From CAWFLT01 sp963816795 (GTDB lineage: Bacteria; Acidobacteriota; Vicinamibacteria; Vicinamibacterales; SCN-69-37), in the NCBI GenBank assembly GCA_963816795.1, contig CAWFLT010000016.1, positions 1 through 64,000 on the forward strand: 64,000 nt of DNA. Reading direction: 5' to 3'. Of the stretch, positions 9,581 through 23,169 are shown piece by piece; the stretch's first letter is position 1; each line of letters begins with the position of its first letter. The notes beneath the pieces are model-generated. The model saw only the letters and a program-made list of their open reading frames with translations. It made no database searches and was not told the origin of the DNA. The position numbers and the translations under genes were made by a program.

Positions 9581-10695
9581 CTCAACTTGAACTCGACAGC
9601 GACTTCAACCATCACTTCGACCGGCGTGCCTTGGCGCTTCGCCGGACCGAAACGCCACTGGCGAACGGCCTCAATCGCTTTCTGCTCCAGCCCGGCCCCG
9701 AGGCTGCGGACGACGCGCAGATTGCCGACCGTGCCGTCGCGACGGACGACGATCTCGAGCACCACGTCGCCTTCAATCGCGCGCTTGCGCGCTTCCTCGG
9801 TATAGGTCGGGCGCACCTCGCGTACGAGCACCGGCGGATCGATGCCGCTACCCGGCTGGAACGGCCCGCCGCCGGTGCCTCCGCCTGACCCAGGCCCGAT
9901 GCCACCGCCCTGACCCTCACCGAGTCCGGTGCCCGCGCCGGAGCCGATCCCGCCGCCGGTGCCGGACCCACTGCTGGGCGGGGCCGGCGCGGCTTTCACG
10001 GGCAGACCCGGCGAATCCACCGGATCGGCCGCCACGGGCGCGACGGGCGCCTGAATCGCCGGCGGCGGCTTCGGCGGCTCGACGACGAGCGGCGGAAGTG
10101 GTGGTGGCCGCAACGGCGGCGGTGGTGGAACCTCACGTTCGATTGGCGGCGGCCGCTGCGGGGGTGGCGGTGGCCGGCGGGCCGGCGGCACCGGGCTGCT
10201 GGTGCGCCGGACCACTTTCACCGGGGCCTTGCGTTCCGCCGGCGGCGGCGGCGTCCGCATCTTCAGGCCGCCTCCACCACCGCCGCCGCCCGGTCCGATG
10301 GCGGTCAGGAACACGAGCTTCACTGGCTTCTGCTCTTTGAGCAGCGTTTCGTCAGTGTCGTTCGCGGTGAGGAGGCCGTACGCGGACAGGAGCAGCAGCA
10401 CCGTCAGGCCGACGGCGTGCAACAGACCCGACGCGGCAAGGGCCGGCAGGCCTCGCCGCGACGGCTCGACCGCCGCCAGCGCCGGTGTCCGATCGTGGGA
10501 CGACGGCAGGGCGGCGCCGGTCAGGACTCGGATCAGCCGCACGGCGTCCGCCTGGGCGATGAAACCGCGATAGGCGATCACCTCACCGGTCGCGATAGCG
10601 CGCATGACGCGCGCGCTCTCGACGCCAGCAGCCTCTGCGACCTCGTCCGGGGAATAGACGTCCGCGCCGTTCTCGTTAGGGGAGGTGCCGAACAC
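9577..10695 (-). CDS. TonB-family energy transducer with N-terminal helix-turn-helix-like domain
   Basis: 372 residues from GTG 10695 (GGAAAGATCGGA upstream). Domains in order: an excisionase/MerR-like helical segment (about 13-60, 'YSPDEVAEAAGV...RGFIAQADAVRLI'); a single TM helix (about 85-108); a proline-rich spacer (about 150-235, many PPPPP blocks); a Gly/Ser-rich linker (about 245-283); and a TonB C-terminal domain (about 287-372, 'VRPTYTEEARKRAIEGDVVLEIVV...AVRQWRFGPAKRQGTPV'). TonB links the proton motive force to outer-membrane receptors, several of which lie in this window. The cytoplasmic DNA-binding-like head is unusual. First gene of the TonB / FxLYD / VWFA operon. Confidence 0.88.
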   Translation of the reverse strand: MFGTSPNENGADVYSPDEVAEAAGVESARVMRAIATGEVIAYRGFIAQADAVRLIRVLTGAALPSSHDRTPALAAVEPSRRGLPALAASGLLHAVGLTVLLLLSAYGLLTANDTDETLLKEQKPVKLVFLTAIGPGGGGGGGGLKMRTPPPPAERKAPVKVVRRTSSPVPPARRPPPPPQRPPPIEREVPPPPPLRPPPLPPLVVEPPKPPPAIQAPVAPVAADPVDSPGLPVKAAPAPPSSGSGTGGGIGSGAGTGLGEGQGGGIGPGSGGGTGGGPFQPGSGIDPPVLVREVRPTYTEEARKRAIEGDVVLEIVVRRDGTVGNLRVVRSLGAGLEQKAIEAVRQWRFGPAKRQGTPVEVMVEVAVEFKLR

Positions 10696-10745
10696 TCCGA
10701 TCTTTCCAACTCTTCTTCTCGGTCGATCAGGTGGACTTCAACAGA

Positions 10746-11015
10746 TGGGGGACGGGCCTGTTTTCCACAGTTCCGGCGGTTTTGGGGACAGGCCTCAGCA
10801 ATGAGGCAATGGGGCAATGAGGCAATGGGGCAATGAAATTGGGTAAAGGGGCAATGAAATGGGGCAATGGGGCAGTGGGGGACCGCGCCTCAAAACGCAC
10901 TGGCTCATTGCCGCGTTGTCGCCATTGCCCCATTGGCTCATTGCCACACTGCCCCATTGCCATAGAGGCCTGTCCCCAAATGGGCCGAAACTGTGGAAAA
11001 CAGGCCCGTCCCCCA
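10746..11015. repeat. Nested inverted repeat packed with GGGGCAATG words
   Basis: Outer arms 10746-10772 and 10989-11015 are exact reverse complements (27 bp, containing GGGGGACGGGCCTG). A second inverted pair is TTGGGGACAGGCCT (10782-10795) with AGGCCTGTCCCCAA (10966-10979). The middle has tandem GAGGCAATGGGGCAATG words on the left and their complements on the right. No gene is seen in this 333-bp gap between the divergent TonB-like and SDR genes. Confidence 0.85.
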
Positions 11016-11021
11016 TACACT
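11016..11021 (+). promoter_or_regulatory. Candidate -10 box (TACACT) for leaderless SDR transcript
   Basis: TACACT ends 7 nt before the SDR ATG at 11029 and no ribosome-binding site is present. This matches the spacing of five other candidates in the window. Confidence 0.3.
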
Positions 11022-11028
11022 GTCGCGC

Positions 11029-11784
11029 ATGAGCACGGCAATTGTGACGGGGGCGAGTTCAGGTATCGGCCGCGCGACCGCGAGGCGGCTCGCGGCCGAT
11101 GGGTTTGCGGTGCTGGCGGTCGGCCGGGATGCTGCGGTACTGGATGCGCTCTGCGCGGAAATCGCGGACGCCGGCGGTCGCGCGCTGCCGGCGGTCGCCG
11201 ACGTGACGCAGGAGTCCGCGCCGGGCGACGTGGTGACGCGCGCGCTGGCGATGGGCGGCGGGATCACGGCGCTCGTCAACGCCGCCGGCATCATCGCCTC
11301 AGGTTCGGTCGGCGACACCACCGACGCGGGTTGGGACTCGATGATGGACATCAACGTCCGTGCGCCGTTCCGGTTGATCCGCGCCGCCGTTCCTGCGCTG
11401 ACCACCTCGAAGGGCGCCGTCGTCAACGTGTCCAGTGTCACTGGCCCGCGCGCGTTCCCTGGCGTCGCGGCCTACTGCGTCAGCAAGGCCGCCATCGACC
11501 AGCTCACGCGCGTCGCGGCCCTGGATCTGGCGCCGGTCGGCGTCCGCGTCAATGCCGTCAATCCCGGCGTTGTCGTCACCAACCTGCACCGTCGCGGCGG
11601 CATGGACGAGGCGCGCTACGCCGAATTCCTCGAGCGCTCGAAGGCGACGCATCCGTTGGGCCGGCCCGGTGACGCCGATGAGATCGCCGGTCTCATCGCA
11701 TTTCTCGTCTCGCCGGCGTCAGCGTGGATCACCGGGGAGACGATTTCAATTGACGGCGGACGGCATCTGACGTGCTTTCGTTGA
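11029..11784 (+). CDS. Short-chain dehydrogenase/reductase (classical SDR)
   Basis: 251 residues. The N-terminal Rossmann motif is 'TGASSGIG' (residues 8-15), the structural motif 'NAAG' is near 85-88, and the catalytic triad is Ser of 'VNVSSVTG' with 'YCVSK' (Tyr and Lys about 149-153). 'NPGVV' follows, and the end has 'ITGETISIDGG'. NAD(P)-dependent oxidoreductase acting in the cytoplasm on an alcohol or ketone substrate that cannot be predicted. No frameshift. It precedes the inositol-3-phosphate synthase gene on the same strand, but a 220-bp repeat-filled gap separates them, so co-transcription is uncertain. Confidence 0.9.
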   Translation: MSTAIVTGASSGIGRATARRLAADGFAVLAVGRDAAVLDALCAEIADAGGRALPAVADVTQESAPGDVVTRALAMGGGITALVNAAGIIASGSVGDTTDAGWDSMMDINVRAPFRLIRAAVPALTTSKGAVVNVSSVTGPRAFPGVAAYCVSKAAIDQLTRVAALDLAPVGVRVNAVNPGVVVTNLHRRGGMDEARYAEFLERSKATHPLGRPGDADEIAGLIAFLVSPASAWITGETISIDGGRHLTCFR

Positions 11785-11799
11785 TCGACGGCTTCCATT

Positions 11800-11985
11800 T
11801 CACCATTGGCGATTCGGCCATCAATCGATTGCCCGATTGTCGATTACCCATTTCGACCGATTGCCGATTGCCGATTGCCACATTACCCATCGGAATCGTC
11901 GATTGCCGATTGCCCATCGGGATTGTCCATTGCCGATGTCTCTGCCATTGCAGATTCCCCGATTGCCGATTATCGATTAACCGCG
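11800..11985. repeat. CGATTGCC low-complexity word repeat
   Basis: The word CGATTGCC/CCGATTG recurs more than ten times with small variants, together with CATCGGGAT. The same words, often complemented, fill 32076-32260, 34232-34478 and the end of 58715-58850. Markedly AT-richer than the flanking genes. Confidence 0.85.
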
Positions 11986-11993
11986 GCCACTGA

Positions 11994-11999
11994 TATAGT
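11994..11999 (+). promoter_or_regulatory. Candidate -10 box (TATAGT) for leaderless inositol-3-phosphate synthase transcript
   Basis: TATAGT ends 8 nt before GTG 12008 with no ribosome site between. Inferred from spacing shared with five other genes here. Confidence 0.35.
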
Positions 12000-12007
12000 C
12001 CTTGCCC

Positions 12008-13321
<1,314 letters not shown>

Positions 13322-13355
13322 GGCTTGATTCAAGATTCACGGAGGCTTGTCGCCG

Positions 13356-13826
13356 ATGGGGAAGCACCAGCCAGCGGTACTCGGTGGGTTGTTCATCGGC
13401 GTGATGTCGTCGATCCCGATCATCAGCACCGCGAACGTCTGCTGTTGTCTGTGGGGCGTGACTGGTGGAATCCTGGTCGTGTATCTGCAGCAGCAGAATC
13501 GGCAGGAACCGGTCGAAACGGCAGACGCGGTGCTGGGCGGCTTGCTCGCGGGGCTGATCGGCGCCCTGATCGCGACCGCGGTCACCTTGGCGATGGTCGG
13601 CGTGGTGGGCTCGCTGGGGTTCGAATCAATCCGCGGCCAGCTCGAATCGAATCCCGACCTGCCGCCGGAAGCGCGCGACTTCCTGATTAACCTGTTCAGT
13701 GGCCGCGGGCTCTGGTTCGTGCTCTTCGCGATCAATCTGCCGCTCTACGCGGTCTTCACGATGCTGGGAGCGCTGCTCGGTCTCGCGTTCTTCAGAAAGA
13801 AGACGCCGCCCGCGGCCACTGTCTAA
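13356..13826 (+). CDS. Small integral membrane protein of unknown function
   Basis: 156 residues from ATG 13356, preceded by GGAGG at 13341-13345. Four hydrophobic segments: about 8-30 (with the Cys run 'VCCCLWG'), 32-45, 58-85 and 118-143. A soluble loop of about 25 residues sits between TM3 and TM4, and the end is Lys-rich. It resembles the DUF-type small membrane proteins often seen as singletons in acidobacterial genomes. It follows inositol-3-phosphate synthase by 34 bp and may share its transcript. No function can be assigned. Confidence 0.75.
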   Translation: MGKHQPAVLGGLFIGVMSSIPIISTANVCCCLWGVTGGILVVYLQQQNRQEPVETADAVLGGLLAGLIGALIATAVTLAMVGVVGSLGFESIRGQLESNPDLPPEARDFLINLFSGRGLWFVLFAINLPLYAVFTMLGALLGLAFFRKKTPPAATV

Positions 13827-13832
13827 TAGACT

Positions 13833-13925
13833 TGAAGGCAATGAAGAACTGAAGGCCATGAAGGATTTTCGATCGAAGTTCTTCATGATCTTCAGCCCCT
13901 TCATTCCCTTCATGTTTCAAGACAC
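13833..13925. repeat. Short GAAGGCAATGAAGAACTGAAGG inverted word pair
   Basis: AAGGCAATGAAGAACTGAAGG words on the left face CTTCATGATCTTCAG and CCCTTCATTCCCTTCATG words on the right. Fills the gap before acs. Confidence 0.6.
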
Positions 13926-13933
13926 AAAGATCC

Positions 13934-15888
<1,955 letters not shown>

Positions 15889-15889
<1 letters not shown>

Positions 15890-15935
15890 AAACGCTTGAG
15901 GTACGGAGTGAAAAGCGTTTGAAGTTCGCCTTCCG
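15889..15935. repeat. Two units of the 23-bp GGTCCGG-GTGAAA family
   Basis: ACGCTTGAGGTACGGAGTG and AAAGCGTTTGAAGTTCG follow the acs stop directly and match the family best seen at 51458-51690. Confidence 0.65.
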
Positions 15936-15956
15936 CCCCCTTCGAAGAGGACTGCG

Positions 15957-18377
15957 ATGGAAACGATCGTCCAGGACGTCCGCTACGCGATCCGCCAGTT
16001 CGTGCACCGGCCGGGGTTCACGGCGATCGCCGTGTTGTCGCTCGGGCTGGCGATCGGCGGCAACAGTCTGATCTACGGATTGGTGGACGGATTCGTCTTC
16101 CGTCCGTTTCCATTCCCGGATCCCGATCGGTTGGTGGCGGTGGGTGTCGCGTTTCCGAAGGTGTCGTCGGAAGTCGACTATATCGAGACGCTCTCGCCGC
16201 CCGAGTACCTCGACATCCGATCAGCGAAGAGCTTCGCCCACGTCGGGTCGTTCGATCTGGGCAACCGCAACATCACCGGTGGCGATGTGCCGGAGCGCGT
16301 GTTCACGGCGGTGCTGCTGGACGATCTGTTTTCTGTGATCGGCATGGCGCCGGCCCTCGGCCGAGGGTTTACCGCAAGCGAGCTTGCGCCGAACGGGCCG
16401 CCGGTCGCGATCATCAGTCACCGGCTGTGGCAAACGCGCTTCGGCGCCGACCCGGGCATCCTCAATCGTGCGATCCGGATCAGCGGCCGTAGCGCGACGG
16501 TCGTGGGTGTCATGCCGCCGGGTCTGCTCGTGATCGGCACCGATCTCTGGATTCCGTGGGGTGGCAATCCGTCCCAGATGCGGCGGAACATGCGCCAGTT
16601 CAACGTGCTGGCGCGGCTGGCGCCCGGGGCGTCGCTCGATCAGGCGAACGTCGAGCTCGGATCGATCGCACGGCGGGTCGAGCTCTCCGAGAAAGCGGCG
16701 TTTCCCGAGTACGAAGGCTGGCGACTGGTCGCAACGCCCTGGGCGGCGGCCCTCCTCAGGGACGCGCGTCCTGCCGCGTTCGTCCTGCTCGCGGCCATCG
16801 GCCTTGTCCTGCTCATCGCGTGCGCGAATCTCACCAGTCTGTTTCTGGCGCGCTCGTCAACGCGGCAGCGCGAGCTGGCTGTGAGGCTGGCCCTTGGCGC
16901 CGGCCGGTGGCGTGTCATGCGCCTGCTCATGACGGAGTCCGTCCTCCTGGCGATCGCCGGCGGCGCCGTCGGGCTCGTCATCGCCTGGGTCGGCTTGAAG
17001 AGCGCCGGCGCGATCATCCCCGCTCAGTTCCAGTCGCTCGGCCTGGAGGCCGGTGTCAACACGCGTGTGCTTGGCTGGAGCCTGGCGCTGGCGATCGTGT
17101 CCGGCTTGCTCGTCGGCCTGGCTCCGGCCGTGCAGGCGACGCGCACCGATCCGCATGACTCGCTCAAGTCGGATGCACGCACCGGCGGATCGCGTGGCGG
17201 CCGTCGTCTGAGGAGCGTCCTCGTGGTGGCCGAACTGGCCTTGTCCGTGCTCCTGCTGCTCGGCGCCGGGTTGCTCATCCGCAGCTTCATGAACATTCAG
17301 CGCGTGGACCGCGGCTTCGCTGCCGACGGCGTGCTGACGATGCGCCTGACGCTGCCTCGCGAGAAGTACGAGGGCGACGCCGCGGGCGCGTTCTTCGATC
17401 AGCTGTCAGAGCGGCTCACGGCGCTGCCTGGCGTGCGCGCGGTGGCGGCCTCCTCGCAGTTTCCACCGGCCGGCCCGTTCAGCACGCGGTTCCGTTTGGA
17501 CACCGCTCCGAACCAATCGGAGACGCTTCCCACCGCGCTCATCACCGTCGCCACGCCGTCGTATTTCGAGACGCTCGGCGTACCGCTCAGGTCCGGTCGC
17601 GCCTTCTCTTCTGCCGATCGCCTCGACGCACAGCCGGTGATCGCCGTCAACGAAGCCTTCGTCGCCCGCCATCTTTCCGGCGTCGCGCCGCTCGGCCAGC
17701 GGGTCGCGCTCGGCACCGCGAATCCTCCCACCGCGTGGGCCACGATCGTCGGCGTCGTCGCCGACCATCGCAACAACGGCCTGACGCAGCCGGTGCGGCC
17801 GGAGATCTACATGCCCGTGCGGCAGCAGACGGCGTGGAATCAGTTGTTCATGTTGATCCGCGCGGACTCGACGCCCGCGGCTCTCCTGCCGCAGGTCAGG
17901 CAGACGATCTCCGCGATGGATCCGGATCAGCCTGTGTACAACATCCAGACTCTGGACGAAACGCTCGCTGCGGTGTCGTTCCCGCAGCGGATTTCGGCGG
18001 TGCTCGTAGCGATCTTCGCCGGCGTCGCGCTGGTGCTGGCCGCGATCGGCATCTACGGCGTCATGTCGTACGCGGTCAGCGCGCGCACACAGGAGATTGG
18101 GGTCCGTCTCGCGGTCGGCGCGCAGCGGCGAGACGTGGTCTGGCTGGTCGTCGGACAGGTCCTCAAACTGTGCGCCATTGGCCTCGCGATCGGCATCGTC
18201 GCCTTGATGGCTGCCGGAGGAGCCCTCGAAGGCCTCCTGTTCGGCGTCCGCGCCGCCGATCCGGTGACGATTCTCGCCGTGGCCGCGGTGCTCGCCGCCG
18301 TCGCCCTGGTTGCAGCCTGGGCCCCGGCGACGCGCGCCAGCCGTGTCGATCCGATCGAGGCGCTCAGATATGAATAG
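15957..18377 (+). CDS. ADOP-type ABC transporter permease (duplicated MacB/FtsX permease)
   Basis: 806 residues with the Acidobacterial duplicated orphan permease layout. An N-terminal 'DVRYAIRQFVHRPGFTAIAVLSLGLAIGGNS' segment with TM1 is followed by a MacB-like periplasmic domain, FtsX core 1 (about residues 270-400, with 'RQRELAVRLALGAGRWRVMRLLMTES' in its cytoplasmic loop), a hinge TM (about 425-440), a second periplasmic domain, and FtsX core 2 (about 680-800, 'RTQEIGVRLAVGAQRRDVV'), ending 'RASRVDPIEALRYE'. Such proteins pair with LolD/MacB-like ATPases and drive efflux or envelope-remodelling steps without transporting across the inner membrane in the classical way. A matching ATPase gene is 117 bp downstream. 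Intact. Confidence 0.92.
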   Translation: METIVQDVRYAIRQFVHRPGFTAIAVLSLGLAIGGNSLIYGLVDGFVFRPFPFPDPDRLVAVGVAFPKVSSEVDYIETLSPPEYLDIRSAKSFAHVGSFDLGNRNITGGDVPERVFTAVLLDDLFSVIGMAPALGRGFTASELAPNGPPVAIISHRLWQTRFGADPGILNRAIRISGRSATVVGVMPPGLLVIGTDLWIPWGGNPSQMRRNMRQFNVLARLAPGASLDQANVELGSIARRVELSEKAAFPEYEGWRLVATPWAAALLRDARPAAFVLLAAIGLVLLIACANLTSLFLARSSTRQRELAVRLALGAGRWRVMRLLMTESVLLAIAGGAVGLVIAWVGLKSAGAIIPAQFQSLGLEAGVNTRVLGWSLALAIVSGLLVGLAPAVQATRTDPHDSLKSDARTGGSRGGRRLRSVLVVAELALSVLLLLGAGLLIRSFMNIQRVDRGFAADGVLTMRLTLPREKYEGDAAGAFFDQLSERLTALPGVRAVAASSQFPPAGPFSTRFRLDTAPNQSETLPTALITVATPSYFETLGVPLRSGRAFSSADRLDAQPVIAVNEAFVARHLSGVAPLGQRVALGTANPPTAWATIVGVVADHRNNGLTQPVRPEIYMPVRQQTAWNQLFMLIRADSTPAALLPQVRQTISAMDPDQPVYNIQTLDETLAAVSFPQRISAVLVAIFAGVALVLAAIGIYGVMSYAVSARTQEIGVRLAVGAQRRDVVWLVVGQVLKLCAIGLAIGIVALMAAGGALEGLLFGVRAADPVTILAVAAVLAAVALVAAWAPATRASRVDPIEALRYE

Positions 18378-18494
18378 GGGAACACTTGGAACCGCCCGGG
18401 CGGAGCGACCGTCTGAAGAGTACAATTCAGGGCCATAAGGCCCTAAATTTCCAAATCCCAAATTTCCAAATCCTAAAATCCCACTGTCCCTACC

Positions 18495-19178
18495 ATGCCC
18501 TTAATCGAGACAAAAGAACTGTGGAAGACCTATGTGATGGGCACGGAGGAAGTGCATGCCCTGCAGGGCGTGTCCATCCAGATCGAGCGCGGTGAGTACG
18601 TCGCGATCATGGGGCCGTCCGGGTCTGGCAAGTCGACGCTGATGAATCTCATCGGCTGTCTCGACACGCCGACCAAGGGCAGCTACCTGCTCAACAACAA
18701 GCAAGTCAGTCAGATGAACGACGACGAGCTGGCGCGGATTCGGAACGAGGAGATCGGGTTCGTCTTCCAGACGTTCAACCTGTTGCCGCGCGCGACGGCG
18801 CTTCACAACGTCGAGCTGCCGCTCATTTACGCCGGCATCACGTCGAAGAAGCGGCTCGAGATGGCCAATGAGGCGCTGGACAAAGTCGAGTTGTCTGACC
18901 GGAAGACGCACCGGCCCAACCAGCTTTCGGGCGGTCAGCGCCAGCGCGTCGCGATTGCGCGCGCGCTGGTCAACGATCCCTCGATTCTCCTGGCGGACGA
19001 GCCGACCGGCAACCTCGACTCGAAGACTGGCGTCGAGATCATGGCGCTGTTCGAGCGGCTCCACGATGCCGGCAACACCATCATCCTCGTCACTCACGAG
19101 GCGGACGTTGCCGCTCACGCCCACCGCGTGATTCACATTCGCGACGGCGGAATCGAGAAGGACGTCACCCGGACGTAG
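18495..19178 (+). CDS. LolD/MacB-type ABC transporter ATPase
   Basis: 227 residues. Walker A is 'GPSGSGKST' (about 41-49), Q-loop 'FVFQTFNLLPR' (about 92-102), signature 'LSGGQRQRVAIARAL' (about 143-157), Walker B 'ILLADEPTGNLDS' (about 163-175), and H-loop 'LVTHE'. The 'FQTFNLLP' and 'EPTGNLDS' strings place it in the LolD/MacB group. It is the natural partner of the ADOP permease immediately upstream. The gap between them has AT-rich words (CCAAATTTCC) but no clear terminator, so co-transcription is plausible. Confidence 0.93.
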   Translation: MPLIETKELWKTYVMGTEEVHALQGVSIQIERGEYVAIMGPSGSGKSTLMNLIGCLDTPTKGSYLLNNKQVSQMNDDELARIRNEEIGFVFQTFNLLPRATALHNVELPLIYAGITSKKRLEMANEALDKVELSDRKTHRPNQLSGGQRQRVAIARALVNDPSILLADEPTGNLDSKTGVEIMALFERLHDAGNTIILVTHEADVAAHAHRVIHIRDGGIEKDVTRT

Positions 19179-19258
19179 CGCCGGCCATCCGCCCGAGCCG
19201 TCAGCACACGCCCCGGCGCCTGCATAAACTGCCCCGTTCCCGGCCCAGTGCCTGCTCT

Positions 19259-20137
19259 TCAGATCGCCGCGAAGTGCGCCGGCTCGATCTCCCGTAGCTC
19301 GACGCGCTGAAACGACGCGCCGTCGTACGGGATCCGTTCCAGTTTCTGTCCAGGCTCGAGACGCGGAATCGCTGAGAGCAGCGCCTGCGTGTATGGATGC
19401 GCCGCCGCCGTGAAAATGCGCTCGGCCGGGGCGAGCTCGACGATGCGTCCGCGGTACATCACCGCGACGCGGTCGCAGATTTGGCGGACGAGACGAAGAT
19501 CGTGCGCGATGAACAGGTACGTCAGGCCGAGCCGCTTCTGAAGATCGAGCAGCAGATTGATGACCTGTGCCTGAACGGAGACGTCGAGCGCCGACACCGG
19601 TTCGTCGCAGACGACCAGCGACGGCTCGAGCGCGAGCGCGCGGGCCAGGCCGATGCGTTGGCGCTGCCCGCCGCTGAACTCGTGCGGGTATTTCGACACC
19701 GCCGACGGATCGAGACCGACCAGCTCGAAGAGCTCCCGGACGCGCGCACGCTGCGCGTCCCGCGTTCCGATCTTGTGGATCTCGAGCGGCTCCTGGACGA
19801 TGGCGCCGACGCGCATGCGGGGGTTGAGCGACGAATACGGATCCTGAAAGACGATCTGGAAGTGACGGCGCGCCTGCCGGAGCTCGCCGGTTGACAGGGC
19901 GCGGACGTCGATGTCCTTGAACCGGACCTCACCGGAGGTCGGTTCGATCAACCGCAGCAGACAGCGGCCGGTGGTCGTCTTGCCGCATCCCGATTCACCG
20001 ACCAGGCCGAACGTTTCGCCGGGCGCAATCGCGAACGACACGTCGTCGACCGCGCGCACACCGGGGCGTTTTCGCAGCCACTGACCGCGCGCCGGGAATT
20101 CCTTGACGAGATGCTGGACGTCGACGAGCGGCGTCAC
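19259..20137 (-). CDS. Oligopeptide/dipeptide ABC transporter ATPase, DppF-like
   Basis: 292 residues from GTG 20137, overlapping the DppD-like stop by GTGA. Walker A is 'GLVGESGCGKTTTGR', then 'FQDPYSSLNPRM', signature 'SGGQRQRIGLARAL', Walker B 'VVCDEPVSALDVSVQAQ' and H-loop 'FIAHDLRLV'. The C-terminus has the 'AHPYTQALLSAIP' stretch of the oligopeptide group. It would energise a peptide or nickel-type importer together with the DppD-like protein. No permease or binding-protein gene is nearby on either side, so the pair either works with components elsewhere or is a remnant. Confidence 0.92.
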   Translation of the reverse strand: MTPLVDVQHLVKEFPARGQWLRKRPGVRAVDDVSFAIAPGETFGLVGESGCGKTTTGRCLLRLIEPTSGEVRFKDIDVRALSTGELRQARRHFQIVFQDPYSSLNPRMRVGAIVQEPLEIHKIGTRDAQRARVRELFELVGLDPSAVSKYPHEFSGGQRQRIGLARALALEPSLVVCDEPVSALDVSVQAQVINLLLDLQKRLGLTYLFIAHDLRLVRQICDRVAVMYRGRIVELAPAERIFTAAAHPYTQALLSAIPRLEPGQKLERIPYDGASFQRVELREIEPAHFAAI

Positions 20138-21127
20138 GCGCGGCCCCGCCGCACGGCCACTGCGGCTGGATCGTAGAGGTGGCAGCGCGCGTGCTGCTCA
20201 GGGCCCGCCGGCAGCGCCTCGGGCCGCTGCGACGCGCACGGATCGAAGCGCTCAGGGCACCGCGGCGCAAAGGCGCACCCGTCGCCGATCTGCCCGAGCG
20301 CCGGGACGGTTCCGGGGATCGCATTCAGGCGCGCCCCGGGCGCGCCGCCGGGAATCGAGGCGAGCAGCCCGCGCGTGTACGGATGTGCGGGTGTCCGGAA
20401 CAGCGCGGCGACCGTCGCGTCCTCGACGATGCGTCCGCCATACATCACGGCGACACGGTCGGCCATCTCGGCGATCACGCCGAGATCGTGCGTGATGAGG
20501 AGCAGAGACAAGTTGAACTCGCGACGCATCTGCCGCAACAGATCGAGGATCTCCGCCTGCACGGTCACGTCGAGCGCGGTCGTCGGCTCGTCGGCGATCA
20601 CGAGCGACGGCTCGGCGGCGAGCGCCAGCGCGATCATCCCGCGCTGCCGCAGGCCGCCGCTCAGCTGGTGCGGATACTCGCGGGCGCGCCGGGCCGGATC
20701 GGGGACGCGCGCCGCCGCCAGGAGCTCGATCGCACGGGCGCGTGCCGCCCGACCGCGGGCGAGGCCGTGCACCTGGAGGGTCTCTTCGATCTGAAATCCA
20801 ATCGTGTAGACGGGATTCAACGCGACCATCGGCTCCTGGAAGATGAACCCGATCCGCCGCCCGCGAATCCGGCGCAGGGCGCCTTCCTCGAGGTCGAGCA
20901 GGTTCAGGCCTTCGAGCTCGATGCGGCCGCCGGCGATGCGTCCGGGCGGCAGCACGAGCCGGAGGATCGACAGCGCAGTGACCGATTTGCCGCTGCCGGA
21001 CTCGCCGACCAAACCAAGCGTCTCGCCGCGCCGAATCTCAAACGAGACGTCGTCCACGGCTGCCGCCTCGCGGCCCCCGGCCAGCGGAAACACGGTGCGG
21101 AGTCGTTCGACGCGGAGGAGCGGGACG

Positions 21128-21135
<8 letters not shown>
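20134..21135 (-). CDS. Oligopeptide/dipeptide ABC transporter ATPase, DppD-like
   Basis: 333 residues from ATG 21135. Walker A 'GESGSGKSVTALSIL', 'FIFQEPMVALNPVYTIG', signature 'LSGGLRQRGMIALAL', Walker B 'LVIADEPTTALDVTVQAE', H-loop 'LLITHDLGVIAEM'. The C-terminal oligo_HPY region 'AHPYTRGLLASIPG' is followed by four cysteines ('CAFAPRCPERFDPCASQRP...ARCHLY'), a pattern of the family that can hold an iron-sulfur cluster. The signature is LSGGLRQR rather than LSGGMRQR, a mild variant. Overlaps the mutase gene's 3' end by 8 bp and DppF by 4 bp, so all three are probably one transcript. Confidence 0.92.
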
Positions 21136-22675
<1,540 letters not shown>

Positions 22676-22682
22676 TGGGTGA

Positions 22683-22688
22683 ATTCTA
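22683..22688 (-). promoter_or_regulatory. Candidate -10 box (TAGAAT) for leaderless mutase transcript
   Basis: On the minus strand TAGAAT ends 7 nt before ATG 22675 and there is no ribosome site. This spacing supports that ATG over the one at 22720. Confidence 0.35.
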
Positions 22689-22872
22689 GCCACAAGATTG
22701 ACGTTTGACACCCCGTACAACGCATGTCTACAATTGCCGCAGTTTTCCGTCTCGGTCCCCGCACATGTTGATCGCTACCAGCCGGCGCGCTCTCGACACT
22801 TCGCCCGAAGCCTCGATGCGCGCGACTGGTCTCTCCGCTGGTCTCCCGGCTCAGCGGCAAGTGGAGGTCTGA

Positions 22873-23169
22873 ATGGACTCAGTGGTGAACCAGGTGGCCC
22901 GGGAATTGACGGAAGCGATCTCCGCAGCCGTTGCCGACGACGCACGCGTTGAAGCCTGCCGCGAAAAAGCCCGCGCGGCCGGGTTCGACCTCAAAGTCAC
23001 GCTCGAAGCCATCATCGGCTTCGTGGATCGCGAGAAATCGGCGAACCAGAAAGGCACGGCTCGCAAGGCCGCCGGCCGCCAGGCGTTCGAGATGAGCGCC
23101 AATGACCGCCGCTTCCTCAAGTCGCTGCGGATCTCAGCCGACGAAGTGCAGGAAAAAGAAGTCGAGTAG
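22873..23169 (+). CDS. Small cytoplasmic protein of unknown function
   Basis: 98 residues from ATG 22873, with a good ribosome site (GTGGAGGTC ending about 7 nt upstream). No signal peptide or TM. Predominantly helical and charged, with Ala-rich helices ('REKARAAGFDLKVTLEAIIGFVDREK') followed by a basic stretch ('KGTARKAAGRQAF') and 'SANDRRFLKSLRISAD'. The codon use and ribosome site support a real gene. I recognise no family. It converges on gpmA, with a 20-bp palindrome starting right after its stop. Confidence 0.65.
   Translation: MDSVVNQVARELTEAISAAVADDARVEACREKARAAGFDLKVTLEAIIGFVDREKSANQKGTARKAAGRQAFEMSANDRRFLKSLRISADEVQEKEVE

Noticed and set aside
10833..11672. Plus-strand frame overlapping the SDR gene
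   Set aside because: Starts in word repeats and runs out of frame through the SDR gene, whose motifs are in another frame.
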